From contig JAHWDD010000005.1 of assembly GCA_023897205.1 (NCBI GenBank), positions 4,092,001-4,156,000 of the forward strand: 64,000 bases of DNA, read 5' to 3'. Made by a program: the position numbers and the translations under genes. The DNA is from Exophiala sp. HKRS030 (taxonomy: Eukaryota; Ascomycota; Eurotiomycetes; Chaetothyriales; Herpotrichiellaceae). The notes beneath the pieces were generated by a model that was not told where the DNA came from, did no database searches, and saw only the letters and a list, made by a program, of their open reading frames with translations. Of this stretch, positions 47,278 through 58,385 are shown one piece after another; positions within the stretch are counted from its first letter, which is position 1, and each line of letters opens with the position of its first letter.

Positions 47278-48924
47278 CTGTGCGGCGCGGTAAAACTTGA
47301 CCTGAGTTGGCTTGGGAAGAGGAGCAGTTGAAGAAGGCGAAGAAGAGGGAGGGGAAGCATCTGAGGTGTAGAGAGCGACATGTGAACGGAATCATCAATA
47401 ATGGTATGATGAAATGAGTTGAGTATTCAAGGGCAGCAAATAGAGTTGTGTGGGAGTGGCGTCGAGATCCGTTCGAGGTGTTGAGGAATTGGTGCAAAGC
47501 AGCAACCTGTATGGCTGGAGCTAGTTAGGACAGTACCAGGTGTAGGGATGAGCGACGGGCTGACGGGAGACCCTTGCACTCAGTGTTCATGCACAAAGCA
47601 GTGACAAGATACCATGATACCGAGTACGAATTCGACGAAAGACCTAGCAAGACAGGGGAAGTGATATCAAGACCTGGGAGCTAGGCGCTCTAAGTGGTCC
47701 TTGAGAACTGGCAGAGAGATACTATCCCAGTCGTCGGTCGGTGGGTGCACGATGGCGCCAGTCTGCAAGGTTACGAAAAAGAAGCGTCTGCGCAAACTGT
47801 GGGTCAGTAGGATTGAAAACTGGGTTCAATAGCGAAACCAATGAAAGGGAAAACGGTGGACATGGGTGGATTATCGAGTTGGGCAAGCGCCACAGAGCTT
47901 GGATTAACCGTGGTCAGTTTTATGAGTCTTTGAGCATCAGGATCGTTGACAAGACGTCAGAGAGAATTGACCCACAATAAGAAGGTTGGACGGCGGCCAC
48001 AAACAGCCCGAGTCGGATTTGTGGGTGTCGCTTTATGAGAGAAGACAGAGCCAGAGAATCAACACAACACCGAGTACCGTCCTTTGTATGTATTCGTCGT
48101 CCTTATTGCGATCTGTGGGACCTTGGAGATGCGGCTTAACTTTGGACTGGTCGGCACCTAGGTCGGTGGCTTTACTTTGATAAACGGCCCGCTCGACGAG
48201 TTTGTTGAGGATCCAGAGTCTAATTGAGCGATTGGCATCAGAAGAAGACAACAATGTGCTAAGGCATTATCAGAAGCGTTTGTAATTTGTCTCCAACGAT
48301 CAAATGGTCAAGGTCGTATTTCCACGGAGACTCGGATGGAAATCAATCAGGATGTGTACCTATATTGGGAATGATCAACGGTTCAACGACAAGAACTTGA
48401 TCTGCCCAGAAGTGATCGACTTGTAGTGGTGGGGCTCGTTCTGCAACCGTGAGGAATAAGCCGTGACCTTACGAGTTACAACGACCACGACGACTCAACG
48501 ACTTCTGACCGGAATATTTTGTGTGTGCGTGTGGGTGGGAAAAGAGTCCGCCGAGACAGAGGGAGGAAGAGAGGCACGAGGGGGAAAAGCGTCCACCAGC
48601 ACCGAGATAGGCAGGTTACCCGACGTCCTTCTTGTCGCTGCACCAACTTCGGTTTGTGGCCGATCACGTGGAGGTTGCGCGTGGCACTCATGATCATCAC
48701 CCAGGTGTACAAGAATCGAGAGATGGTTGTTGAACAAGAAACTACGAGGCCAAACTCATAAATCGTCTCTCGCTTCATGCAGTCATGACTTTCTCTTCCC
48801 TTTGGCCAATCTGACTCTGACCTGACAGGACTGACTCCTTCGCGCTACTTACCACCTCTGCAGTAAAGGTCCACTGATCAGCCAGTCATACCACCTACCA
48901 AGTCAAGCCAACTAACGTGTCACT
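47278..48924. other. Intergenic region
   Basis: 1.6 kb between the GH36 start and the SWC3 stop. No gene I can support; frames are short and not protein-like. Confidence 0.45.
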
Positions 48925-50971
48925 CTACTGTATGCCGTAGATTTCCCGTAGTTCGTCCTCCTCCGACGACTCGTCCCCAAGCTCCACTCCACTATCCACG
49001 AAGCCATCCTCTACCTTCTTATCACCGCTCTGTGCCTTGCCCTGTTCGCACGGTAATTGGAATGCCAGATACTCCACCGGCGCTCTTTCCTTGGTAGACA
49101 TGGCTTCTTTCATGTACTCCTGCACTGCTGGAAGTGGTTTGGCCGCTTGTGCAATAGTCGCAATGGTTTTGTGCGCCGTCACCTTGATCGTCATCGTTAC
49201 TGGCTGATAGTATTCCTTGTCCGGCTGGAATTTGTCTTGGGCACGAGTGTCTCCTTCCGAGGTATCCGGACTCGTGGCCCAGGCTATCTCGGAACCTTTG
49301 CGCTCCACCAGGAACGAACACACCATTTCTAACCCTGAAGGCCGTATCTCAAGCACAGCAAACTCCGGGAATAGCCATCGGTCTTGGCATGCTGCCTGTT
49401 GCCCAGAAGGTGCGCTAGTCAGTTCTAAGACCACGTGCTTGATGACTGGTTCAGGTCGTGGAGGTGGGGATAACCCATATAGCCGGGCACAGGTCTTGGA
49501 GGCACCGGGCTCGAAGATGGTGCTGGTAGGGGACGAGGAAAGGTATGCATAACTCCGGGCAAAGCTGATATACCTGCATTTGTAGGGTGCTGCCGTGGTG
49601 GAGGTAGAGTTGGTTTTGAAGCCGTTACGCCTCCCAGAGCATTCTGCGGATTGGGTGATGGGAGTTGTGTAGACGTTGATATTGGAGTTGATATAGGTGT
49701 ATGTAGTCTTGAGTCGGAGCTGCCATCCACCTGGGAGATGGAACTCGGTTTGAATGTCGATGTGGGTGTGGGTGTGGGTGTGGATGTCGGTGCTGATGCC
49801 GGCGCGGGTGTGGCCGTTGGTGCTTTTGATACTACCATTTCCTCCTTCTGGTTCATTCGCTCATGCTCCTGTCTCCGAATAAGATCGTTGAATTCATCAA
49901 TGTGGCTCTGGAACTCTTTTAGTTGTTCTGCGGATGCCTTTGAGGTCGCCACCACTTTCATTAATTCTTTCAATTGAGGATTGGAGGAAGCACGGGCAGC
50001 CAACATCTGAATTACTGGATCCGTTGTACCTGTCTTGCTTGTGGACGGGGGTGCTGATTTGTCACCTGGGGTTGGGGTACGTATGTTTTGAGCTGGAGGC
50101 ACGGCAACTTGCGACGGGTTAGGCCCTGATTTTGGAGTTTGCAATGGGTCCGTTCTAGGACCATTGGACAGAGGTGGAGGGAGAGAGGGAGGAGGCGGAT
50201 GCAAGGGACCATGACTTTGCACAGGCGGTGTTGGCAAACTCAGTTGCGGCGTGTGGGGAGCAGGCGGATGCGGTATGGGAGTTGATGGCGGCCTGGGATT
50301 TGTGGGCTGAGTGTAGGCCAGTGGCTTTTGAGGCCCTGCCTGTGGAGAGTACATCGATGTGGCAGCGGGCTTGGGAAGAGGGGATATCAATGCTTTTGGG
50401 GTGTGTTGATTGGCATGGCGTTGGTAGGGCGTTTGAAGAGCTGTCGGATCACGAACAGTATAGAAAACGCCTTCGAAGGTGTGCGGCTCAATGATGATTG
50501 TCGCGGCACCCAATTTGTGCATTGACTTGATATCTGGGTTATCAGATGGGATCTCTACTCCCTTCTTCTTGACGGGTTTAATCCAGTATTTCTTAAAGAC
50601 TCCATCGAAAAGCCATCGCATGCGAGACTGGTGCAATGAAGTCGCAAGTACTGCGCTTTCTGCGATCGATTGGTACTCTTCCAACGACAACGAAGGCTCT
50701 TGGGGACGGCGAGTAGTCGGAAGTGGTTGGTTCGCAGCGATCTTTGTGGGTAGAACATCCCGAACAACTGGTACGGCGGGTGAGGGGGTGATTCAGGACT
50801 TTGTTGGCGAGCCTGACTGAGTCTCTTCTTCCTCGCAGAGGACGAGACTGATGGCAGAGGCGAGGCTTGTTCGAGATGAGATTTGCTTGGAGAGGTCGCA
50901 CGCCTTTTTGCAGCGGACTCGCGGCGGTCCCTTGGGGGCAACTGCCGCTTCTGAAACGAAGCGTCCACCAT
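48925..50971 (-). CDS. swc3: SWR1 chromatin-remodelling complex subunit Swc3 (two frame breaks)
   Basis: Start ATG 50971 (MVDASFQKRQLPP), then AAKRRATSPSK. After a frame change near 50785-50790 comes VVRDVLPTKIAANQPLP, SLEEYQSIAESAVLATSL, RWLFDGVFKKYWIKP and KLGAATIIIEPHTFEGVFY. This is the conserved Swc3 module of the SWR1 complex, which exchanges histone H2A.Z into nucleosomes. A long Pro/Ser/Thr-rich region follows with a coiled segment (LKELMKVVATSKASAEQLKEF). After a second frame change near 49459 comes PEPVIKHVVLELTSAPSG and an acidic C-terminus ending at 48925. Both breaks sit in C-runs (CCCCC and CCCC on the minus strand). One extra base in each gives a single 682-residue frame without introns, so I annotate one gene. 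It is divergent from the hydrolase gene. Confidence 0.82.
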
Positions 50972-51368
50972 GTCATACGAAGCCGCTCAGGGAGAAAAGT
51001 CCCAGCCAAGGTGCGGATATTTGGTAGTGCTGATGTCCAGACCAAAAACTGTCATCTGTCTACGGAGTACTACTTCACTGTTGGTTAAAGCAAGCCCAAG
51101 ATGGCAGGTTAAGCGGTCGAATATGGGCAGTCGTGCCTCGCCAAAGTTGCCCAAAGGAGTGGCACTTAGTATGGAGTCCTTGGTCGCTTGTCATGTGACT
51201 GACCCGGGAGATGCCGCGTTATCTAGCATTGAAAAGGCAACAAGATTGATGACACCTTCAAAATAAATTCCAAGTATCATGCTTGAGTCACATTAGGACT
51301 CGGCCAAGTGTGGGTGAGTCTGCCAATGGTGTCTGCTTATAGCTGAACGCAAGCGACTCATAGCTGCG
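50972..51368. promoter_or_regulatory. Divergent promoter, SWC3 / ABHD hydrolase
   Basis: 397 bases between two start codons. It contains one exact TACGGAGTA at 51061-51069, the only promoter-located copy of that word that I noticed in the window. Confidence 0.5.
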
Positions 51369-52528
51369 ATGGCCATCAATGGATTTCTACGAAAAGCCTA
51401 TTGGACTCTGGCGGCAGCTGGACTGATATACGCACTGGGCCTGGGAGCCTTGACTCATCCAACAGTCCAACGCAATGCCACTTATGCTCATAACGTCAAC
51501 CCGGCCTTCTGGCAGAATTTGACCAATGTTGAGCAATTTGGGTTCTTGCATCACCAGGTTCAACCATTTAGTGTCACAACACCAGACAATGTCACTCTAT
51601 TCGCCTGGCATATTATCCCGGTTCATCTTTATCTACAACACGAACAAGCCCTCAAGAGCCAGCTAGACTTTGGACAGAAGCCATATGGAGACGCTGTCAA
51701 CACAGTAGGCTTGAAGCTTCTTCTCGACGACCCAAATGCAACAGCTGTCGTCAGCTTCCATGGCAACGCCGCTCACCTTGGCTCGGCTTATCGTCCAGCC
51801 ACCTATCAACAATTCCTGGGGCTTCGACTCCTGAAAAGCCAGTCCACGTGATAGCCTTTGATTATCGAGGCTTTGGCTTGAGCACCGGCAGTCCAACGGA
51901 AGAAGGAGTTGTCCTGGATTCTGTTTCGTTACTATCAGCACTCACTGGTGTGTCGTCAGGGTCAGGCGGAGTTGACCCTTCCCGAATCATTCTCGTGGGT
52001 CAGTCGTTGGGCACGTTCGTCTCGACCGCACTGTACCATGAGTGGGTGCTCAAGCTCGGTCGGGCTCCGTTCAAAGCCTTGGTTTTGATCGCGGGCTTCA
52101 CTTCTTTGCCCAATCTTCTGGACTCTTATTCGATCAAAGGCATTGCCCCTCCCTTGCTATCACCGTTGATTGCGTATCCGCGGGTTCGTGATCACGTCCT
52201 GTCCAAGATCGTGGACAAATGGGACACAAGTCGCAGACTGGTCGAACTGGCGCAAACGCCTCATGTTTCACTAGACCTGACCATGTTGCACGCCCGAGAC
52301 GACTGGGAGATCCCGTGGAAAGAAGGGAGGACCAGTTGGGATCGAACTCTCGAAGCGGCATCGTCAGGCAAGGTTGGATTTGTTCGAGATTTCAACAATG
52401 AGCAGTGGCACAGCGACAACGGAGCAAAGAAATTAAGATGGGAGAGAGTTCGCCATGGAGGACACAACCGAATTCCTGCCAGTGAGCAGGCAAAGTTGTC
52501 GATACTTCGATTGATAAACGGTCAATAG
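51369..52528 (+). CDS. Alpha/beta hydrolase, ABHD12/13-like (frame break near 51820)
   Basis: Start ATG 51369. An N-terminal hydrophobic segment (TLAAAGLIYALGLGAL, residues ~13-28) suggests a membrane anchor with the catalytic domain on the far side. VVSFHGNAAHLG is the oxyanion strand-loop, FDYRGFGLSTG the next conserved strand, and GQSLG the nucleophile elbow (GxSxG). LHARDDWEIPW carries the acid residue and RHGGHNRIP the catalytic His. This order fits monoglyceride/lysophospholipid lipases of the ABHD12/13 group; substrate is not provable. The frame stops at ~51851 after QQFLGLRLLK, while the other frame continues GASTPEKPVHVIAFDYRG. One more G in GGGG at ~51817-51820 gives one 386-residue protein. 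N-x-T/S sites early in the chain fit lumenal exposure. Confidence 0.8.
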
Positions 52529-53118
52529 AACGAGCGTAGTCCAGATATCTATAGAGCATACAAACAGCGTCCGGGCCCGCACACGTGGTCTTGTAAAGAA
52601 ATCTGTACACATCCACCTTCTATCAATCATTCCCGAGTTAGAATGATTGAATGTGGACGCCGGAGGACGAAAGTGATCTGTCCGTCCAGGTGACTATTGA
52701 GTCTGTAGCACGTTTAGGTGGCACCAATCACAAGGTGCAGGTGCCACACCATCCAGATGAACGCCTAACTGGGCACTCTTTAGGCGCTTTTTAGGCAACT
52801 TAGGCTCTTTCCAGGTGCGGGTCACAACCTGGACGCCCCCGACAGGTCTCCTCGGCCCTTAAACCCCAAATATCTTAGCCCCCTCGGCCTGGCGACTTGG
52901 GCTCCATTCATTTTGCTCCATTCACATCCTCTGTCATCCATTGTCGCCATTCGGTACACGATTCCTCATCATTGGTAAAAACTGGTTGCTCAGGTCGTAA
53001 CATCGAAGTGTTGGCCTTGCAATTAGGTCTCTAATTTTCTAGTCGCCCCCAGGACATCGACTAACAACTTCAATCATCCCCTCTCGAATTCTATAATCTC
53101 TGTCCTCGAACGGTTGCA
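52529..53118. other. Intergenic / promoter region
   Basis: Spacer and promoter for the next gene. Short direct repeats of TTTAGGC/TTAGGC words lie at ~52780-52810. No gene seen. Confidence 0.4.
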
Positions 53119-53195
53119 ATGATCGTCGTGTCTTCCTCACGCAGCAAGCTGCGATAGTACCATCCTCGCACCTGCGCCAGATGGCAGGTGGCTGA
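53119..53195 (+). promoter_or_regulatory. Two uORFs in the leader of the 1324-residue gene
   Basis: uORF1 is 53119-53157 (13 codons including the stop). uORF2 is 53181-53195 (ATG GCA GGT GGC TGA), in frame with the main gene, and its stop codon directly abuts the main ATG at 53196. If both are transcribed they should reduce or condition translation of the main frame. No in-leader intron that would remove them is evident. Confidence 0.6.
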
Positions 53196-56100
53196 ATGTC
53201 TACTTCTAGTCAACCCGATGGCTCAGTCGCTCGCGACAAACAGCCTGGCAATTCATTGCTTGCGCTTCCGGCTTTCAAATCCATCCGTACAGACTCGGGG
53301 GACTCCCTGTCCAGATCCAACGCCGACGCATCGAGTTCTCACAGCGAGAGAAGCTACAACGAGGGTCATACTCAATCTCTCGGCCAGGCACCCGCCATTC
53401 CTGACGATTTGAACGGTGACGGTGATTCAAGTAGGAAGCAAAAGGCAAAGGAGAAAGACAAGGAAAATGAGACTCGCCTTCCAACAATCCGCAGCTCGGG
53501 TGGATTTCTCCTTGAATCTGTGTCCAATGCGCGACGCTTGTCCCGCAACTCTTTGGCTTCTTCGCGAACAGAACCTGGCATAAAGAGACGGAATGAAACG
53601 TCAGAATTGTCGATTCCCAAGAAGAGGCAGATCACAGACGGAAACAATGCTCCTCCATTCAGGAGCTCGCCTCTGGCTGGCGAGGTCAAACGGGACTATA
53701 GTGAGGGCGATCCTATCACCCCCACACACTCAATTCAAACGACTGATCTCCGCCGCTCTATGTCTTCTTCATATCGCGGCACTCGACGAGATCCCGGCTC
53801 GGCGTCAAGCTCGCACAAAAACGATCCTCATCCTTCTCCTCCAGTCACTGTTGGTCGACGAGATGACCCTGCTCAGATTGTGAACATGGCTCTGACTTTG
53901 AGCGAAGGCCGCCGACGTCTTGCGTCGGGACGTAGGTACGCCTCCAACGACACTGGCGAACGTCGAATAACCTCCACCGGAACCACAAATAGCAACGGGG
54001 GAGGTACCCTGAGAAAGAGAAGTTTGGCACCTTTTCTCGCTGCAAATCGTCAGTCTTCCCGAAATAGGTCTCCTAAGCCGAGTTTCACGCCTTCTTATGT
54101 TGATCCGAGCCAGGCTTCAGCAGTGCAGTCTACGGACGACCACAGCACTCCACCAGTGGACCGGGAGGATGAGGATGTTGTCATGACCGACGAAGTCTCC
54201 GCCGCTACACTCTCACGGGTGGAAAAGGCTAAATTATATTTTGAGCTCGCCCATGAGCATCGGCGGCTTCTGCCACATCTCCCGCCAATCAGGCGTCCTA
54301 CGACCCATGTTACCTCCCCACGACCAGAACTAATGCAGAAGGCCTACAATCCATTACAGTATGTACGAAACAGAAAACTTCGTGTATGGGAAAAGACCCC
54401 AATCCATAGCGAGGCAGATGGTTGGTATGATATCACCAAAGTAAGGAGTTGGGTTGATTCAGTCATTTCCAGTAATGGCAAAACCAAGCATGAGGCTGAC
54501 GAATGCGTTCGCTTACCACCTCTGGATCAGCAGGCAGAATTGTCAGAAGGCGATGATCCAGATGATACTCCTGACGATGTCAAGAAGTCAGCCTCTCCCC
54601 GCCTTCCTGATCATATTCAGCCAAAGCCAAGCCGACCACGATCTGACTGGGTCACCCATCCTGCGGATCTGTTGGCTGATGCTTACTGGCTGGAACAAGG
54701 TTTGAATAAGCTGAAGATTCAGGATCGTGACAACAACGTTATATACCCGCCAAATACACATTTCCAATTTTCCGGCTGGCGGAATAAAACACCCGTTGAT
54801 GTGCCTGGAACGTTGCAAGAACCCTCACCACCACCTTCGATCCACCAGGATATTGCAGAACAACCACCGTCCGCCTTACCGGAGTTGCCCACATTCAAAT
54901 CAGCTCATGACTTTAAAAAGTCCTCCGCCCATGGCCGAAGGAAAAGCAAATTCAAGGACTCTTTGCTGGTTAAGGATGCAAGCAGTTCACGAGAGAGATC
55001 GCGCATAAGACGAAGGCTTTTCCGAGAGAGCAGTGAATCTGATCTGTCTGACTCTAGCGTCTCCTCAACGGGTGAAGTTCTTGCGCCTGAACGCGGTCGT
55101 CGGCGATTGCGACGGAAACGACGCCGGTCTTACGAGAACGGGAGTCTATCACCGACAGCAAAAGCTTCCGCAGCCCGCGATCAGGAAGAAGGCTTGAATA
55201 CGAGTGCACACTCCCATGGAAGTGAGCCGTCTTCAACGCCACATTCAAACAGATCTTCTGTAGATCACACGGCTCTCAACAAGAATCTTCTTCGTGAAAG
55301 TCTGAAAAGGATCTCACCTATGCCGAGATCGAGGACTAGAGCTAGTTCCGCCCGACCCAATTCTAAGACCATGGTGACCAGGTCGAGTCTTGAAAATGAG
55401 AGGCCTCCTCGTCCTTCCACAGAATACGATGAAACTACTGCACCCAGCTCCCCCGCTGTTATCGAGTGGCCCAGTATAGCGATTAACCTCTCACCTCCAC
55501 CAAGTAGAGGACCGTCTCCAACCCGCAAGCAGAGGGCATCGTTATTGAATCCTTTTCAACGAAAGCACAAAGATCATGACAATGTTGGTGTTACGGATTT
55601 CGCTCAGCCAGCTGCTCAGATCCAACAAGAACCTGAAAAGCACTCCGATCCACCATCACTCGACTCTCGGGGTACCAGCCCAGGATCTCGCGCGATGAGT
55701 CCCTTCTCAAAGACTCGTGTTCTGGGTTCAGAAGATGACAGTTCTCATACCGTGGATGATCATCGGATGAGCACTGTCAGCAGGGTCAGTACGAGGTCGG
55801 CGCTTCACGCTGCTTCTGGTCCCGAGCACTCGAAGCTTCGAGGCATTTTCAAAGGAGGTCGAATTGCAGAGCTGGTAGGCAACGAGGTTTCAAAAGTCGG
55901 AGATTATATTTGGAAGCGAGATATACCATATGCGTATAAGCATAAAGCTTCGGCCTCGGATGCAAGCCTTCATTCCCATCCCGGTTCTGAGCCGGAAGCC
56001 GATGCTCACCGGAATGGCTCGCTCTTGAAGACGCCTCCACCTGTGGCGGGTCGATCAAGATCGTCCACGGTCTCTAGCACGAAGAGTGAGCACCTTTCAC

Positions 56101-57170
56101 CACCCGGCACCAAGATCAGCCCGTCTACTGCCGACAGACCCAAGTACAACAATCCAAACCTCCCGAGTTTCACCTCTCCTTTCCAGAAAGATCGAGAGAT
56201 ACAAGAGAAGAAACAAGCTCTACTGACGCCTGGATCGACATTCAGAACCGACTCGACGGATCAGATCTCTGGGTTGGGTGGAAATGAAGGTCGCCCTTCT
56301 AATTCCCCACGTCTTCGGATGGGTCTACCAAGGCTTGACACAACCGCTGGGGACACCCCGCCAGATCCCAATCGAAGGAAAAGCTATGGCTTCGGGCAAG
56401 CTTTGGATCTGACCAGGCCTCGTGAGGCATCCGATTTTCTAAATCACGCTATTGCTCCAGTTACTGGTTTGGCTCCCTTGAATCCAGCAAAGTCAACCAG
56501 TGAATTGGGACAAGGAGATCAGCATGACCAAGACACGAACGAGCCTGGTCCAGTCTCATGGCGTGATATAGGGCGAGCCGAGGCATTGCTATACAGTCAG
56601 ACCGTGAAAGCGAGAGAAATCGGTTTCAAGGCAGAAGACCCAGATACACACACGCCAAAATTTCTACTTGATTCTTTTACTCCAGAAAATAGAACTCTTC
56701 ATGCCAAAGAGCCATTTCGGGTCAAAAGACGAGAGCAACACATTGTTGCAGCCAAAAATATCATGGAAACACTGGACAAATACACATCAACCATCAACTA
56801 CAAACTTCATTCATTCAGCGCCGTCATTGCACCAAGTTTACATCAACAACTCCAGATGTTAGAAGACAAAGTTGAGAACACATTAACTCCGCAAGTGCGT
56901 GGCACAACCGATGCGACAGGCGAATTGAGCATCAAATTGACCACTGCGAGCACTCTTGCTGTCAAAGGCCTGAATGATTCCATCGAAGCCGCATTTCGCC
57001 GTCGCAAGCGAGGCGTTCGGATCGTACGCCGCATCTGGTTTGCCACCATTGAATATATTGTCGTCGGCCTTTTGTGGGCCATCTGGGCCGTCGTGAGCCT
57101 CGTCCAGTTGTTTTTGGGTACCTGGAGGACTGTTGCCCGGGTAGTAAAATGGTTGTTATGGATTGATTGA
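53196..57170 (+). CDS. Uncharacterised 1324-residue fungal protein with hydrophobic C-terminus
   Basis: One uninterrupted frame. The first ~350 residues and much of the middle are Ser/Pro/Arg-rich and disordered. Islands that look conserved are PLQYVRNRKLRVWEKTPIH and DGWYDITKVRSWVDSVI (~390-420), DWVTHPADLLADAYWLEQGL (~490), KLRGIFKGGRIAELVGNEV (~885) and VSWRDIGRAEALLYSQTV (~1120). A long helical stretch (~1180-1270) follows. Residues ~1281-1309 form one long or two short hydrophobic segments (IEYIVVGLLWAIWAVVSLV), then a basic-hydrophobic tail (TVARVVKWLLWID). The layout suggests a tail-anchored or hairpin-anchored protein facing the cytosol, perhaps on the ER or nuclear envelope. That is inference. 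I do not recognise the family. Confidence 0.8.
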   Translation: MSTSSQPDGSVARDKQPGNSLLALPAFKSIRTDSGDSLSRSNADASSSHSERSYNEGHTQSLGQAPAIPDDLNGDGDSSRKQKAKEKDKENETRLPTIRSSGGFLLESVSNARRLSRNSLASSRTEPGIKRRNETSELSIPKKRQITDGNNAPPFRSSPLAGEVKRDYSEGDPITPTHSIQTTDLRRSMSSSYRGTRRDPGSASSSHKNDPHPSPPVTVGRRDDPAQIVNMALTLSEGRRRLASGRRYASNDTGERRITSTGTTNSNGGGTLRKRSLAPFLAANRQSSRNRSPKPSFTPSYVDPSQASAVQSTDDHSTPPVDREDEDVVMTDEVSAATLSRVEKAKLYFELAHEHRRLLPHLPPIRRPTTHVTSPRPELMQKAYNPLQYVRNRKLRVWEKTPIHSEADGWYDITKVRSWVDSVISSNGKTKHEADECVRLPPLDQQAELSEGDDPDDTPDDVKKSASPRLPDHIQPKPSRPRSDWVTHPADLLADAYWLEQGLNKLKIQDRDNNVIYPPNTHFQFSGWRNKTPVDVPGTLQEPSPPPSIHQDIAEQPPSALPELPTFKSAHDFKKSSAHGRRKSKFKDSLLVKDASSSRERSRIRRRLFRESSESDLSDSSVSSTGEVLAPERGRRRLRRKRRRSYENGSLSPTAKASAARDQEEGLNTSAHSHGSEPSSTPHSNRSSVDHTALNKNLLRESLKRISPMPRSRTRASSARPNSKTMVTRSSLENERPPRPSTEYDETTAPSSPAVIEWPSIAINLSPPPSRGPSPTRKQRASLLNPFQRKHKDHDNVGVTDFAQPAAQIQQEPEKHSDPPSLDSRGTSPGSRAMSPFSKTRVLGSEDDSSHTVDDHRMSTVSRVSTRSALHAASGPEHSKLRGIFKGGRIAELVGNEVSKVGDYIWKRDIPYAYKHKASASDASLHSHPGSEPEADAHRNGSLLKTPPPVAGRSRSSTVSSTKSEHLSPPGTKISPSTADRPKYNNPNLPSFTSPFQKDREIQEKKQALLTPGSTFRTDSTDQISGLGGNEGRPSNSPRLRMGLPRLDTTAGDTPPDPNRRKSYGFGQALDLTRPREASDFLNHAIAPVTGLAPLNPAKSTSELGQGDQHDQDTNEPGPVSWRDIGRAEALLYSQTVKAREIGFKAEDPDTHTPKFLLDSFTPENRTLHAKEPFRVKRREQHIVAAKNIMETLDKYTSTINYKLHSFSAVIAPSLHQQLQMLEDKVENTLTPQVRGTTDATGELSIKLTTASTLAVKGLNDSIEAAFRRRKRGVRIVRRIWFATIEYIVVGLLWAIWAVVSLVQLFLGTWRTVARVVKWLLWID

Positions 57171-58385
57171 TCGAGCGAGCGACGTCTCAACAGGTCATGT
57201 CGAATGAACATAGCTGAAGCTTTTACATCTTATTGCAATACTTCATTCTTGTGTTCTTTGTTTGCACGGTCTCTTACAGACCTTCTTGTTTTTTTAGCGA
57301 CTCGAGGCCCATCACAGGCAGGTCCTTATATCAGGATCCCTTTCTACCCCCGGTACTCAACGTTAAAGCATTCGAAGGATAGCCTTGAACTTGGATGCAA
57401 AATTAGTTACATATAATATATCACTTTTCTATTAGCACATAAAGGCCTACAGCTACCTACTCAGCAAACCTAATAGTCACCACAAGATCCTACCATAGTT
57501 CACTTGGGCGCGCCCAGTATAGAAGAAATCCAAGTTCATGGCCCCATTCTGAGTCCTGACACGGTTCAAGGAGGTAGGAGAACGAAATAGTAACTACCCA
57601 GTTTCACTCACTCGTCGCATATTTCACTGTCCAGTGTCTCTACCCATACCTAACCCCCAATCTTCTGGAGATTTCTCCACGAGTTACAGTATCTGTCTGT
57701 CTATCTCATCTCGTCAATGCCATCGTGTGCACACCGAGCAAAGAAAATATATGGCACTCAACGACACAACGACACAGTCCAGCTCCCGCTGTTTCGTAGG
57801 GACCTTAGTCGCCCCGGGCCAGCCAGTCTGTCCATTCTACATTTCCATCATCTTGATCGGCGGCGTTAAAGATCGGGGATGACCGACAGAGAGATGGGGC
57901 TGGGGCGGCGGTCTCTCCCTATAGTATATCCTCCCTTTCTCGGACGGAGTCTTGGTAGTAGTGTCTCTGGTCGTTGTCGATTGTCGAGAGCACGGACATG
58001 GCATTCGCAAGTCACGGTGTTTAAAGTGGTTTTGTCCGAGCTACATACAGTATTGGAGTACGTGTTTCGCGTGTCGAGGATCCTTGAAATGTCACTGTTC
58101 AGATCACATAAATCATGATGGGCAGAATGCGATTGCACAAAACATTCTAACCGTGTTTTCAATCGGTTGAATTTGAGACAGCGGCTACTCAAGAGGTGCT
58201 TGTGTCCTGTATAGAACAATGACAGTCAGTATATTAGGATGTACTTCTGTGCGGGAAGTAAGGAGGTCTCTCGGTTGTCGGATGTTTTTTTCTGCATGAT
58301 TTATATAGTTGGAATGAAACTTGATCATCTAGGTAATTGGTACAAAATGTTTTCTTTTCCGAGGGCGCACATGTCAAGCATGACT
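57171..58385. other. Spacer between convergent genes
   Basis: 1.2 kb between two 3' ends. No gene supported. Confidence 0.5.
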
